NCBI GenBank assembly: GCA_035288045.1
Contig: DATEBA010000052.1
Location: 1-64,000 of the forward strand
Length of the DNA: 64,000 nt
Source: DATEBA01 sp035288045
Lineage (GTDB): Bacteria > Actinomycetota > UBA4738 > HRBIN12
Direction of reading: 5' to 3'
Below, piece by piece: positions 1-8,158 of the stretch (positions are counted from its first letter, which is position 1; every line of letters begins with the position of its first letter). The notes under the pieces are model-generated. The model saw only the letters and a list, made by a program, of their open reading frames with translations. It made no database searches and was not told the origin of the DNA. Position numbers and translations under genes: made by a program.

Positions 1-381
1 ACGTCGACGCTCATGCTCCGCGCCTCGACCCCGCCGGTCCGAAAGCTGGTCGAGGCCGGAGCGCCGATCGCCCTCGCCACCGACTTCAACCCGGGGACCT
101 CGCCCGTGCTCTCGATGCCTGAGGCGATCGCGGTCGGCTGCTCCCTCTATGGCCTGTCCCCTCTGGAGGCGCTCACGGCAGCCACCGCGCAAGCCGCGTG
201 GGTGCTCGGGCTCGACGGGCGACTGGGGACCCTGGAGGTCGGCAAACGGGCCGACTTCCTCGTTCTGGACACCGAGGACTTCCGCGAGGTCCCTTACCGT
301 CCGGGACACGACCCGGTCGTGGACGCGTTCGTAGGCGGCGTCCGGGTCGGCGGCGTCGCCCCGGGCCCGCCGCTAGTCTGA
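1..381 (+). CDS. hutI: Imidazolonepropionase, C-terminal part (5' end outside window)
   Basis: C-terminal 126 residues of an amidohydrolase that hydrolyses imidazolone-5-propionate to N-formimino-L-glutamate, the third step of histidine degradation. The visible part has the late amidohydrolase signature: ALATDFNPGTSP, with the Asp that binds the catalytic metal, and the closing VGKRADFLVLD beta-sandwich motif. The frame is open from base 1, so the gene is truncated by the window edge; the first ATG (base 13) is internal. It converges with hutH, and a palindrome spans both stop codons. The hut context makes imidazolonepropionase more likely than another amidohydrolase. Confidence 0.9.
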   Translation, partial: TSTLMLRASTPPVRKLVEAGAPIALATDFNPGTSPVLSMPEAIAVGCSLYGLSPLEALTAATAQAAWVLGLDGRLGTLEVGKRADFLVLDTEDFREVPYRPGHDPVVDAFVGGVRVGGVAPGPPLV

Positions 382-391
382 GTCAGACTAG
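373..391. terminator. 19-base palindrome spanning two convergent stop codons
   Basis: CTAGTCTGA-G-TCAGACTAG is a perfect inverted repeat around base 382. It contains the hutI TGA (379-381) and, on the other strand, the hutH TAG (388-390). The arms are too close for a normal hairpin loop, so at most a shortened stem could form in RNA. It may act as a bidirectional termination element or a protein site; no U-tract follows. Confidence 0.4.
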
Positions 392-1917
392 TCGAGAGGA
401 CCGACCGCGCCCTCCGCGGCGGCGACGAGCCGTCCGCTCCGCACCAGGCCGGTCACGCGTTCGATGTCCGGCCCCAGCTCGCGGTCGGCTTCTAGGTGTG
501 GCACGACCTCGCGGATCGCCGCCCGCGCCGCCGCCGATCCCGTACCCGGCGCCAGCGGCGTCCTGAGATCGAGCCCCTGCGCCGCCGCCAGGGCCTCGAG
601 CGCCACGACGACCTCCGTGTTGGCGACGACGTCGCGTGCGTGACGGGCCGACGTCATCCCCATGCTGACGTGGTCCTCCTGCCCCGCCGAGGACGGGATC
701 GAATCCACCGACGCCGGGTGCGCGAGCGACTTCGACTCGGAAACGAGCGACGCGGCCGTGTACTGCACGAGCATGAGCCCGGAGTTCCGCCCGCTCTCAG
801 CGACGAGGAACGGGGGCAGTCCGTTGCTGGTCCCCGCGTCGAGCAGCCGGAAGAGCCTGCGTTCGCACACGCTGGCCAGCGACACGAGGGCAAGGGCGAG
901 CGCATCGAGCGGAACCGCGAGCGGCTGCCCGTGGAAGTTCCCGCCGGAGAGCACCTCACCGGTCTCGGGCAGGACCACCGGGTTGTCGGACACGGCGCCG
1001 ATCTCGACTCCGAGCGCCGCTCGCGCGAATGCGAGCGCGTCGCGAGTAGCGCCGTGTACCTGCGGCGCGCACCGGAACGAGTAGGCGTCCTGGACGAGGT
1101 GGGCACTCTCGCGGTGCGACGCGACGACGGCGCTCTCGGCCATGAGGCGACGGAGGTTCGAGGCGGACACCGACTGTCCGTGGTGCGGTCGGAGCCGATG
1201 CAGCCTCTCGTCGAAGGGGCGATCGGTCCCGAGCGCCGCCTCGATCGTCATGGCGGCGGCGACGTCGGCGGCCCGCACCAGGTTCGCGGCGCGGTCGGCC
1301 GCCAGGATCCCCACGGCGAGCATCCCCTGCGTTCCGTTCACCAGCGCGAGGCCCTCCTTCGCCTCCAGCACGATCGGATCGAGGCCCGCTGCCGCGAGCA
1401 CGCCGGCCGCGGGCACGGCTCGCCCGTCGGGCTCGAGGAGATCCCCCCTGCCGAGGAGGGTCAGCGCGAGATGCGCGAGTGGCGCCAGGTCGCCAGAGGC
1501 CCCGAGTGATCCCTGCTCGGGAACGGCGGGGATCAGGTCTCGGTTCAGCATCTCGACCATCCGCTCGACCAGCTCGACGCGGACGCCCGAGTGACCGAGG
1601 GCGAGCACGTGGGCCCGGAGCGCGAGCATCGCTCGCGCCTCCTCGCGGGACAGAGCCCGGCCGACCGCGGTCGCGTGCGAGAGGACGATCGCGCGCTGAA
1701 GCTCTGCCGCCTCGCCAGGGTCGATGCGCACATCGGCGAGGCTCCCGAACCCCGTGGTCACCCCGTACACGGTCTCGCCGGACGCGACGACGCGCTCGAT
1801 CACCTCGCGCGCGGCGCGCATCCTCCCGGCGGCGGCGGTCGGGAGCTCGACCTCCGCGCCGCGCGCGACCGCGACCACCTCTTCGAGAGAGAGCGCCTCC
1901 CCGAGCCGGACCGTCAC
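388..1917 (-). CDS. hutH: Histidine ammonia-lyase
   Basis: Deaminates L-histidine to trans-urocanate and ammonia, the first step of the hut pathway, in the cytoplasm. The 509-residue length matches the family (about 510). The motif GSLGASGDLAPL carries the Ala-Ser-Gly triad (residues 140-142) that cyclises to the MIO electrophile. YGVTTGFG (51-58) is the conserved substrate loop. A longer upstream frame exists but lacks homology. The GTG at 1917 is chosen because the protein then begins at the family start and a TAGCCT hexamer lies 7 bases before it, suggesting a leaderless transcript of its own although the cyclodeaminase gene ends only 17 bases upstream. Confidence 0.95.
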   Translation of the reverse strand: MTVRLGEALSLEEVVAVARGAEVELPTAAAGRMRAAREVIERVVASGETVYGVTTGFGSLADVRIDPGEAAELQRAIVLSHATAVGRALSREEARAMLALRAHVLALGHSGVRVELVERMVEMLNRDLIPAVPEQGSLGASGDLAPLAHLALTLLGRGDLLEPDGRAVPAAGVLAAAGLDPIVLEAKEGLALVNGTQGMLAVGILAADRAANLVRAADVAAAMTIEAALGTDRPFDERLHRLRPHHGQSVSASNLRRLMAESAVVASHRESAHLVQDAYSFRCAPQVHGATRDALAFARAALGVEIGAVSDNPVVLPETGEVLSGGNFHGQPLAVPLDALALALVSLASVCERRLFRLLDAGTSNGLPPFLVAESGRNSGLMLVQYTAASLVSESKSLAHPASVDSIPSSAGQEDHVSMGMTSARHARDVVANTEVVVALEALAAAQGLDLRTPLAPGTGSAAARAAIREVVPHLEADRELGPDIERVTGLVRSGRLVAAAEGAVGPLD

Positions 1918-1930
1918 GCCGGCAAGGCTA
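1918..1930 (-). promoter_or_regulatory. Putative leaderless promoter of hutH
   Basis: On the minus strand TAGCCT (1925-1930) is followed by 7 bases and the GTG start, so transcription would begin at or next to the start codon. It lies in the 17-base gap after the cyclodeaminase stop, so hutH may be expressed both from here and by read-through. Confidence 0.5.
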
Positions 1931-1934
1931 CCGC

Positions 1935-2570
1935 TCAGCCCGCGATCCTCGCGCGGAAGGCCTCGTCGGTCTTGCGGAGAAGGGCGTCGGCCTGCCCCAG
2001 GAGGTCGGCCGTCTCGGACCGGAGCCGCCCGGCGGCAGCTGCATCCTTGATCGACGCCGCATTGATCTCCACGTTGTAGGCGGCGCACGTGGCGGCCGCG
2101 CGGAGCATCTGCGCGGCCGATGAGCCGTCCGAGGACGCGTGTGGGTTCCCGGAACCGGTGGCCTCTAGCGCGAGTTCCATCATCCCGACGGCGAGGCGCG
2201 CCGTCTGGAGCGGCGCCTCCGCCGCCGCGGCAAGCGCCCGCTGCATCGCCTCGGTTCTCTCGGCCTTCTCCTCGTCGGAATCGCGTCGCATCCGCATCGC
2301 GCTCATAACGTCGTCGAACGCGGCCGCGTCGCGGTCGGCGAGGTCCAGGAAAGACATCCGGGCGGCGTCGGCCCGCGCGACGATCTCTTGCATCCTCGGA
2401 GTCACGTCCTCGAACCCCTTCTTGCCAACGGTCAGCCGACCGACCATCGAGATCAACGCGGCTCCGGCCGCACCGGCCGCACCGGCGACCGCACCGCCGC
2501 CCGGCGTCGGATCCGACGAGGCCAACCGCTCCAGGAACCCGTCCAGCGTCATCTCACGGAACCCGCTCAT
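1935..2570 (-). CDS. fchA: Formimidoyltetrahydrofolate cyclodeaminase
   Basis: Converts 5-formimino-tetrahydrofolate to 5,10-methenyl-tetrahydrofolate plus ammonia, moving the histidine one-carbon unit into the folate pool. 211 residues, almost entirely helical, as in the stand-alone bacterial cyclodeaminase and the C-terminal half of animal FTCD. The glycine-rich SSDPTPGGGAVAG near residue 20 and the later TGSGNPHASSDG are family hallmarks. Its ATG overlaps the upstream formiminotransferase stop as ATGA, so the two halves of the bifunctional enzyme are split but translationally coupled. Confidence 0.92.
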   Translation of the reverse strand: MSGFREMTLDGFLERLASSDPTPGGGAVAGAAGAAGAALISMVGRLTVGKKGFEDVTPRMQEIVARADAARMSFLDLADRDAAAFDDVMSAMRMRRDSDEEKAERTEAMQRALAAAAEAPLQTARLAVGMMELALEATGSGNPHASSDGSSAAQMLRAAATCAAYNVEINAASIKDAAAAGRLRSETADLLGQADALLRKTDEAFRARIAG

Positions 2571-3481
2571 CCATCCACCTCCGCTCGTTCGACCGCCAGC
2601 TCCAGGATCTGAGACTCGGGATCGAACCTCTCGAGCCGCAGCGCCTCGAGATCATCCTCGCCCAGGGCGGCCGCCGGGATGAGGCCGACGACCTCGCTCG
2701 ACAGGACCGAAAGACCGCGGCGCTTCGCCTCGGCCCGCACGGCCTCGAAGGCCTGCCGGGGGCTCGTCTCCTCGAAGTCGACGAGATTCATGGATACGGT
2801 CACCGAGCCGCGTTCGGGAACCGCGAACCCGATCGCGCGGACGGCCGGCAGGCCCCCGGAGGACTCGCGAACGAGGCGCGCGATGTCGCGAGCGGCTCCC
2901 CCGTCCCCCCCTCCCAGGTAGACGTTGAAGGCGATGAGGGGTTTGCGGGCACCCACCGCGACGGCTCCGGCCGTCCCTATCTCGTGCGGACCGAGGTCCG
3001 GCAGGCGGCGGCCGGCGGCGACCTCCTCCCGGAGCCCCTCGTACTCGCCCCGCCGGACCTCCGCGAGGTTCCGCCGGTCGGGTTGGAGGGCCGCCTCGCC
3101 GTAGAGGTACACGGGCAGCCCGAGCGTCTCGCCGATCTCGCGGCCGATGTCCCGGGCGAGCTCCACGCAGTCGCCCATCGTCACGTCCCGGACCGGGACG
3201 AACGGGATCACGTCGACGGCGCCGATGCGCGGATGGCTCCCATCGTGCTCCTCCATATCGATCAGCTCGATCGCGACCGCCGCTCCGGAGAGCGCGCTGC
3301 CGCGGACCGCATCGGGCGGACCGATCAGGGTGCAATCGAGCCGGTTGTGGTCGGGGTCGGCCTGCTCGGCGACGAGCGCCGCCCCGGGGACCCGGAGCGA
3401 GGCGACGATCGCGTCGATGACCTCGGACCGTCGCCCCTCGCTGAAGTTGGGAACGATCGCCACGAGCGGTCGGCCCACCAT
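2567..3481 (-). CDS. ftcD: Glutamate formimidoyltransferase
   Basis: Transfers the formimino group of N-formimino-L-glutamate to tetrahydrofolate, giving glutamate. 304 residues, matching the N-terminal half of FTCD: it opens with AIVPNFSEGR and has the HNRLDCTL and DMEEHDGSHPRIGAVD segments that carry the folate/glutamate site. The ATG at 3481 follows a GGGAGA ribosome site; the 22 extra in-frame upstream residues look non-coding. A TACCCT hexamer about 30 bases upstream is a possible -10. It heads an ftcD-cyclodeaminase(-hutH) operon. Confidence 0.93.
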   Translation of the reverse strand: MVGRPLVAIVPNFSEGRRSEVIDAIVASLRVPGAALVAEQADPDHNRLDCTLIGPPDAVRGSALSGAAVAIELIDMEEHDGSHPRIGAVDVIPFVPVRDVTMGDCVELARDIGREIGETLGLPVYLYGEAALQPDRRNLAEVRRGEYEGLREEVAAGRRLPDLGPHEIGTAGAVAVGARKPLIAFNVYLGGGDGGAARDIARLVRESSGGLPAVRAIGFAVPERGSVTVSMNLVDFEETSPRQAFEAVRAEAKRRGLSVLSSEVVGLIPAAALGEDDLEALRLERFDPESQILELAVERAEVDG

Positions 3482-3541
3482 GCTTCTCCCTTCCCGCGCG
3501 CGCCGGTGCAGGGTACCCCGAGTCCGTGCGCCGTCGCTTGC

Positions 3542-3555
3542 TAGCATCTCCGCGC
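3542..3555 (+). promoter_or_regulatory. Putative leaderless promoter of the PLP decarboxylase gene
   Basis: TAGCAT (3542-3547) is followed by 8 bases and the ATG at 3556; no Shine-Dalgarno sequence is present. It is divergent from ftcD. Confidence 0.5.
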
Positions 3556-5094
3556 ATGCGCGGCCCCGGCGAATTCGACTGGCATCCAGAACCCGAGCTC
3601 GTCGGCTACCGTGACCCGACCGACTCCCGCGCAGCCCTCGAGGCGCTCGGCGCGGCCGCCTGGGCGCTCGGCCTGGACTACCTCTACGAGGAGGCTATGC
3701 GCCGGCCGGTTGGCCCGGACCCCTACGGCGAGCTCCGGCGGCGGTTCTTCGGCGACGGGCCGGCGTCGCCGCCCGAGGCGGCGACGCCGGCCGCCGAGAT
3801 CCTGGCCGAGGTGCGCGAGCGGCTGGTGCCGCACCTATACAACGCGTACCACCCCGGCTCTTTCAGCTACTTCACGCCCCCGCCGCTCGCGATGTCGATC
3901 GCGGGCGAGGTGCTAGCGCAGTGGATGAACCAGGGCGTCGACGTCTGGAGCTGCGGGCCGGCGGCCGCCTTCGTGGAGGAGGAGGTGATCGCCTGGCTGC
4001 GCGAACTCGTCGGCTACGGAGAGGCCAGCTTCGGGATCCTCACGCCTGGCGGAACGCTGGCGAACGTGATGGCGCTCACGATCGCGCGTGACCTCCATCT
4101 CGCGAAGCTGATCGGGTCGGCCGAGCCCCCGCGCGGCACGGCGCTCGAGGGTGCGCGGCTGTATGCGTCCGACCAGGCCCACTTCTCGATCGCCCGTGCT
4201 CTCGACCTCCTCGGCTTCCCGCCGGAGACCCTGCGAACCATCCCGTCCGACGAGCGGTTCCGGTTGGAGGCAGATGCGGTGGCCGACGCGATCTTGGAGG
4301 ACCGCGCCGCCGGCCTGACGCCCCTCGCGATCGCGGCCGTGTCGGGCTCGACCAACACCGGCTCGGTCGACGCGCTCGCGGATCTCGCCGACGTCGCCGA
4401 GCGCGAAGGACTCTGGCTCCACGCCGACGCGGCCTACGGCGGCGCCGCTCGTCTGTCTGCGCGCGACGCTTGGCGTGTGCCCGACCTGGCGCGCGCCGAC
4501 TCCGTGACGATCGATCCGCACAAGTGGTTCTTCCAGGCCTACGACGTCGGCGGCCTGCTCGTGAAGCGCCGCGAGGACCTGCGGGATACGTTCCACCGCG
4601 AGCCTGAGTACTACGGCACCGGACCTCGCGAGAAAGACGAGTCGTTGCACTGGTACCAGTACTCGCTCGAGAGCACGCGCCGGTTCCGCGCGCTCAAACT
4701 CTGGCTATCGTGGAAGCATCTGGGGACCGAGGGACTCGGTCGGCTGGTCGCCTGCACCGTGGACCTTGCGTCGCACCTCGCCCGCAGGTGCCGGGAGAGC
4801 AACGACCTGGAGGCGCTGCCGGAGGAGCCGGAGCTGTCCGTCGTCTGCTTCCGCCACCTGCCGGGTGGCGACTACGGCCCGGAGGTGCTGGACCGCTACC
4901 AGATCGGGCTCCAGCGTGCGCTCGAGGTCTCGGGAGAGGGATGGGTCTCCACGACAACCCTCCGCGGGCGCACGTACCTGCGTGCCGGGATCGTGAACTA
5001 CCTAGCCACGGACGAAGACGTCGACCGGGTCATCGCGGCGCTCCGGCGTCTCTCTCCGGCCGTCGCCGCGGAGACCGGAATCCGCGACAGATAG
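3556..5094 (+). CDS. Group II pyridoxal-phosphate amino acid decarboxylase
   Basis: 512-residue enzyme of the aromatic-amino-acid/histidine/glutamate decarboxylase fold. The PLP lysine is in TIDPHKWFFQ (K323), the PLP-contacting aspartate in LHADAAYGG (D291), and the N-terminal HPGSFSYF and MNQGVDVWSCGP segments match the family's substrate-side loops. The substrate cannot be read from sequence. Its place between ftcD and hutU, both histidine-degradation genes, makes histidine or an aromatic amino acid plausible. The ATG at 3556 is preferred over an in-frame start 30 bases upstream because of the family start and the TAGCAT hexamer. Confidence 0.85.
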   Translation: MRGPGEFDWHPEPELVGYRDPTDSRAALEALGAAAWALGLDYLYEEAMRRPVGPDPYGELRRRFFGDGPASPPEAATPAAEILAEVRERLVPHLYNAYHPGSFSYFTPPPLAMSIAGEVLAQWMNQGVDVWSCGPAAAFVEEEVIAWLRELVGYGEASFGILTPGGTLANVMALTIARDLHLAKLIGSAEPPRGTALEGARLYASDQAHFSIARALDLLGFPPETLRTIPSDERFRLEADAVADAILEDRAAGLTPLAIAAVSGSTNTGSVDALADLADVAEREGLWLHADAAYGGAARLSARDAWRVPDLARADSVTIDPHKWFFQAYDVGGLLVKRREDLRDTFHREPEYYGTGPREKDESLHWYQYSLESTRRFRALKLWLSWKHLGTEGLGRLVACTVDLASHLARRCRESNDLEALPEEPELSVVCFRHLPGGDYGPEVLDRYQIGLQRALEVSGEGWVSTTTLRGRTYLRAGIVNYLATDEDVDRVIAALRRLSPAVAAETGIRDR

Positions 5095-5120
5095 AGGGAC
5101 CCTCCCCGGCTCGACGCGGG

Positions 5121-6773
5121 CTACTCGCGCCACGGGAGCCTTACGCCGCGTTCGCGGGCCACGTCCAGGGCCGCCTCGTATCCGGCATCGGCGTGTCGGA
5201 CGACCCCCGTGCCGGGGTCGGTCGTGAGCACCCGCTCCAGTCGTTCCGCGGCCTCGTCGCTCCCGTCGGCCACCACGACCATCCCGGCGTGGATCGAGAA
5301 GCCGATCCCGACGCCGCCCCCGTGGTGCACGCTCACCCAATGGGCTCCGGCGGCGGTGTTCACGAGAGCGTTCAGCACCGGCCAGTCCGCGACCGCGTCG
5401 GAGCCGTCCCTCATCCCCTCGGTCTCGCGGTAGGGCGACGCCACGCTGCCGCTGTCGAGGTGATCGCGGCCGATCACGATGGGCGCCGACAACTCGCCCG
5501 AGGCGACCATCTCGTTGAAACGCAGGCCGGCGGCCGCCCGCTCGCCGTACCCGAGCCAGCAGATCCGCGCCGGGAGCCCCTGGTGCTGCACGCGCTCCTC
5601 GGCCAGCCGGAGCCAGCGGTGAAGCCGCTCTTTGCCCGGGAACAGCTCCATAACCGCGCGATCGGTAGCGAGGATGTCCTCGGGGTCCCCGGAGAGCGCC
5701 ACCCACCGGAACGGCCCCTTGCCCTCGCAGAACATCGGACGAACGAACGCCGGCACGAAGCCCGGGTAGGAGAACGCGGGCGCGAACCCCCCTTCCTGCG
5801 CGCCGGCGCGCAGGTTGTTGCCGTAGTCGAACACGACGGCGCCTTCCGCCTGGAACCCGACCATCGCCTCGCACTGCGCGGCCATCGACGCGAAGGCTCG
5901 TCGCTGATACTCCTCGGGGTCGTCTGTCCGCATCTTCGCGGCCTCCTCGAGCGACAGGCCGGCCGGCACGTAGCCCCCGAGCGGATCGTGCGCGCTCGTC
6001 TGGTCGGTGACCACGTCGGGACGGAACCCCCGGCGCAGGAGCTCCGGGTGCGTCTCGGCGCAGTTGCCCAGGAGCCCGACCGAGAGCGGCTCGCCCGCGG
6101 CGCGTGCCTCCTCGACCCACGAGAGCGCCTGCTCCAGGTCGTCCGTCTCGCGGTCGAGATAGAGCGCCTTGGTGCGCCGCTCGATCCTCGTGGGATCCAC
6201 CTCGACGCAGAGTGCCACTCCCTCGTTCATCGTGACGGCGAGAGGCTGCGCACCGCCCATGCCGCCGAGTCCGCCGGTCAGGACGACTCGACCCATCAAG
6301 GTGCCGCCGAACCGCTGCGACGCGCACTCCGCGAGCGTCTCGTAGGTGCCTTGCAGGATCCCCTGGGTCCCGATGTAGATCCAGGAGCCGGCCGTCATCT
6401 GCCCGTACATCGTGAGCCCCTGCCGTTCGAGCTCCCGGAACGTGTCCCAGTCGGCCCACTTCGGGACGAGCATCGCGTTCGATATCAGCACCCGCGGCGC
6501 CATCGGGTGCGTGCGAAACACCGCGACCGGCTTGCCGGATTGCACGAGCAGCGTCTCGTCGTCCTCGAGCTCGCGAAGGGCGCGGACGATGGCGTCGAAG
6601 GCCTCCCAGCTGCGTGCCGCTCTGCCCGTGCCGCCGTATACGACGAGATCCTCGGGGCGCTCGGCGACCTCCGGATCGAGGTTGTTCATGAGCATCCGGA
6701 GGGCGGCCTCCTGCGGCCATCCCCTGCAGGATCGCTCCGAGCCTCTCGGGGCGCGGACCTCCCGTGCGCTCAT
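5121..6773 (-). CDS. hutU: Urocanate hydratase
   Basis: Adds water to urocanate to give imidazolone-5-propionate using tightly bound NAD+. 550 residues, the family length. The NAD-binding region VVLTGGLGGMGGAQP (163-177), the SVGLLGNCAE segment and the LPARICWLGYGER motif, with the catalytic-type cysteine C405, are all present. The ATG is preceded by GGGAGG at good spacing. It is the only hut gene here outside the hutH-ftcD group. It faces the receiver-EAL gene across a 92-base divergent region. Confidence 0.96.
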   Translation of the reverse strand: MSAREVRAPRGSERSCRGWPQEAALRMLMNNLDPEVAERPEDLVVYGGTGRAARSWEAFDAIVRALRELEDDETLLVQSGKPVAVFRTHPMAPRVLISNAMLVPKWADWDTFRELERQGLTMYGQMTAGSWIYIGTQGILQGTYETLAECASQRFGGTLMGRVVLTGGLGGMGGAQPLAVTMNEGVALCVEVDPTRIERRTKALYLDRETDDLEQALSWVEEARAAGEPLSVGLLGNCAETHPELLRRGFRPDVVTDQTSAHDPLGGYVPAGLSLEEAAKMRTDDPEEYQRRAFASMAAQCEAMVGFQAEGAVVFDYGNNLRAGAQEGGFAPAFSYPGFVPAFVRPMFCEGKGPFRWVALSGDPEDILATDRAVMELFPGKERLHRWLRLAEERVQHQGLPARICWLGYGERAAAGLRFNEMVASGELSAPIVIGRDHLDSGSVASPYRETEGMRDGSDAVADWPVLNALVNTAAGAHWVSVHHGGGVGIGFSIHAGMVVVADGSDEAAERLERVLTTDPGTGVVRHADAGYEAALDVARERGVRLPWRE

Positions 6774-6865
6774 CGGTCCTCCCGCCGGGATGATATCCCC
6801 CGGCTACCTCGCGAGCGTTCCCCCGGCGCTACAGTGCGGACCTGTAGCGGCCGAGGGTATCCGAT

Positions 6866-8059
6866 ATGCCAGGCATCCGAGTGCTCGTCGTGGAGGACGA
6901 GCGCCACGTCCGGGAGGCGCTCGCCGACCTCATAGGTTCCGAGCCCGACCTGACGGTGGTTGGGATCGCCGCCGACGCCGGCGAGGCGATCGGGCTCGCC
7001 GAGCAGCGCCTACCCGACGTCGCGCTCGTGGACGTCCGGATGCCCGGAGGCGGCGGGCCGCGCGCGGCCCGCGAGATCATCAAGACCTCGCCGGCGACGC
7101 GCGTCCTAGCGCTCTCTGCGTTCGAGGATCGCTCAACCGTGCTCGACATGCTCCGGGCGGGCGCTGTCGGATACCTCGTGAAGGGCACCTCCCCCGAGGA
7201 GATCGTCCGCGCGATCCAGCGTGCCGCGCGGGGACAGTCGAGCCTATCCGCCGAGGTGATGGCGAGCGTCGTCGAGGAGCTCTCCACACAGCTCCAGAGG
7301 GAAGAGGCCGAGTCCACCGAGAGAGCGGCGGTGATCGACCGGATCCGCCGCGTGATCGGCGGCGACGGGCTCAGCCTCGTCTACCAGCAGATATTCGATC
7401 TCCGCGATCGCAGGGTCGTCGGGATGGAGGCGCTGTCGCGGTTCACGATCCCTCCGGAACGGGGGCCTCAGGCCTGGTTCCAGGAAGCGGCGCAGGTCGA
7501 CCTGGCCGTGGATCTCGAGCTCACCGCAGTGGCGGCCGCGCTCGACGACCTGCCTCGCGTCGCGGCGGAGGCGCACCTAGCGATCAACTTGTCTCACCGA
7601 GCGGCGATGTCCTCCAGGCTCCACGAGGTCATGGAACGCGCCTCCACCGACCGGGTGGTCGTCGAGATCACCGAGCACGAGCAGGTCGACGACTACGACG
7701 CCCTGTGCACCGCCCTCGATCGCCTGCGCACGGACGGCCTCCGTCTCGCGATAGACGACACGGGTGCTGGGTTCGCCAGCCTTCGTCACATACTCCGGCT
7801 GTCGCCCGATTTCATCAAGCTGGACATCAGCCTCACGCGAGACATCGACACCGACCGAGGTCGCCGCGCGCTCGCCTCGGCTCTCATCTCGTTCGCCGAG
7901 GAGATGGAGATCGCGATCGTCGCCGAGGGGATCGAGACGCAGGCGGAGCTGGACTCGCTCCGTGACCTCGGCGTCGTGTTCGGGCAGGGTTTCTTCCTCG
8001 CGCGACCGGCCCCTCTTCCTTCACCAGACGTGTCCTCCGAATGGGGGACGGGGCCATAG
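6866..8059 (+). CDS. Response regulator with EAL cyclic di-GMP phosphodiesterase domain
   Basis: Cytoplasmic two-domain protein. The receiver spans residues 1-125, with acidic pocket ED (10-11), phosphoacceptor D56 in VALVDVRMP and the Lys of YLVKGT. The EAL domain covers about 150-385. It keeps the EALSRF motif, the Asn of INLS, the EITE glutamate, DDTGAGFASL with both metal aspartates, FIKLD, EGIET and the closing GQGFFLARP, so hydrolysis of cyclic di-GMP to pGpG is expected. The receiver is strikingly like that of the next gene (about 60% identical by eye). A GAGG lies 9 bases before the ATG; TACAGT about 30 bases upstream may be the -10. Confidence 0.9.
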   Translation: MPGIRVLVVEDERHVREALADLIGSEPDLTVVGIAADAGEAIGLAEQRLPDVALVDVRMPGGGGPRAAREIIKTSPATRVLALSAFEDRSTVLDMLRAGAVGYLVKGTSPEEIVRAIQRAARGQSSLSAEVMASVVEELSTQLQREEAESTERAAVIDRIRRVIGGDGLSLVYQQIFDLRDRRVVGMEALSRFTIPPERGPQAWFQEAAQVDLAVDLELTAVAAALDDLPRVAAEAHLAINLSHRAAMSSRLHEVMERASTDRVVVEITEHEQVDDYDALCTALDRLRTDGLRLAIDDTGAGFASLRHILRLSPDFIKLDISLTRDIDTDRGRRALASALISFAEEMEIAIVAEGIETQAELDSLRDLGVVFGQGFFLARPAPLPSPDVSSEWGTGP

Positions 8060-8158
8060 ACCGCTGGTGTCATTGTTGACGGAGCGGGCCGCCGGTGCCG
8101 TGCCGGCAGGGCATCATCCCTCAAGGAAGCGGCCTCCCGCGTCGTTCCTAGGAGAGCG

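Noticed and set aside
4710..6935. A 741-codon plus-strand frame antisense to hutU
   Set aside because: hutU is complete with all motifs on the other strand; the frame is a codon-bias shadow.
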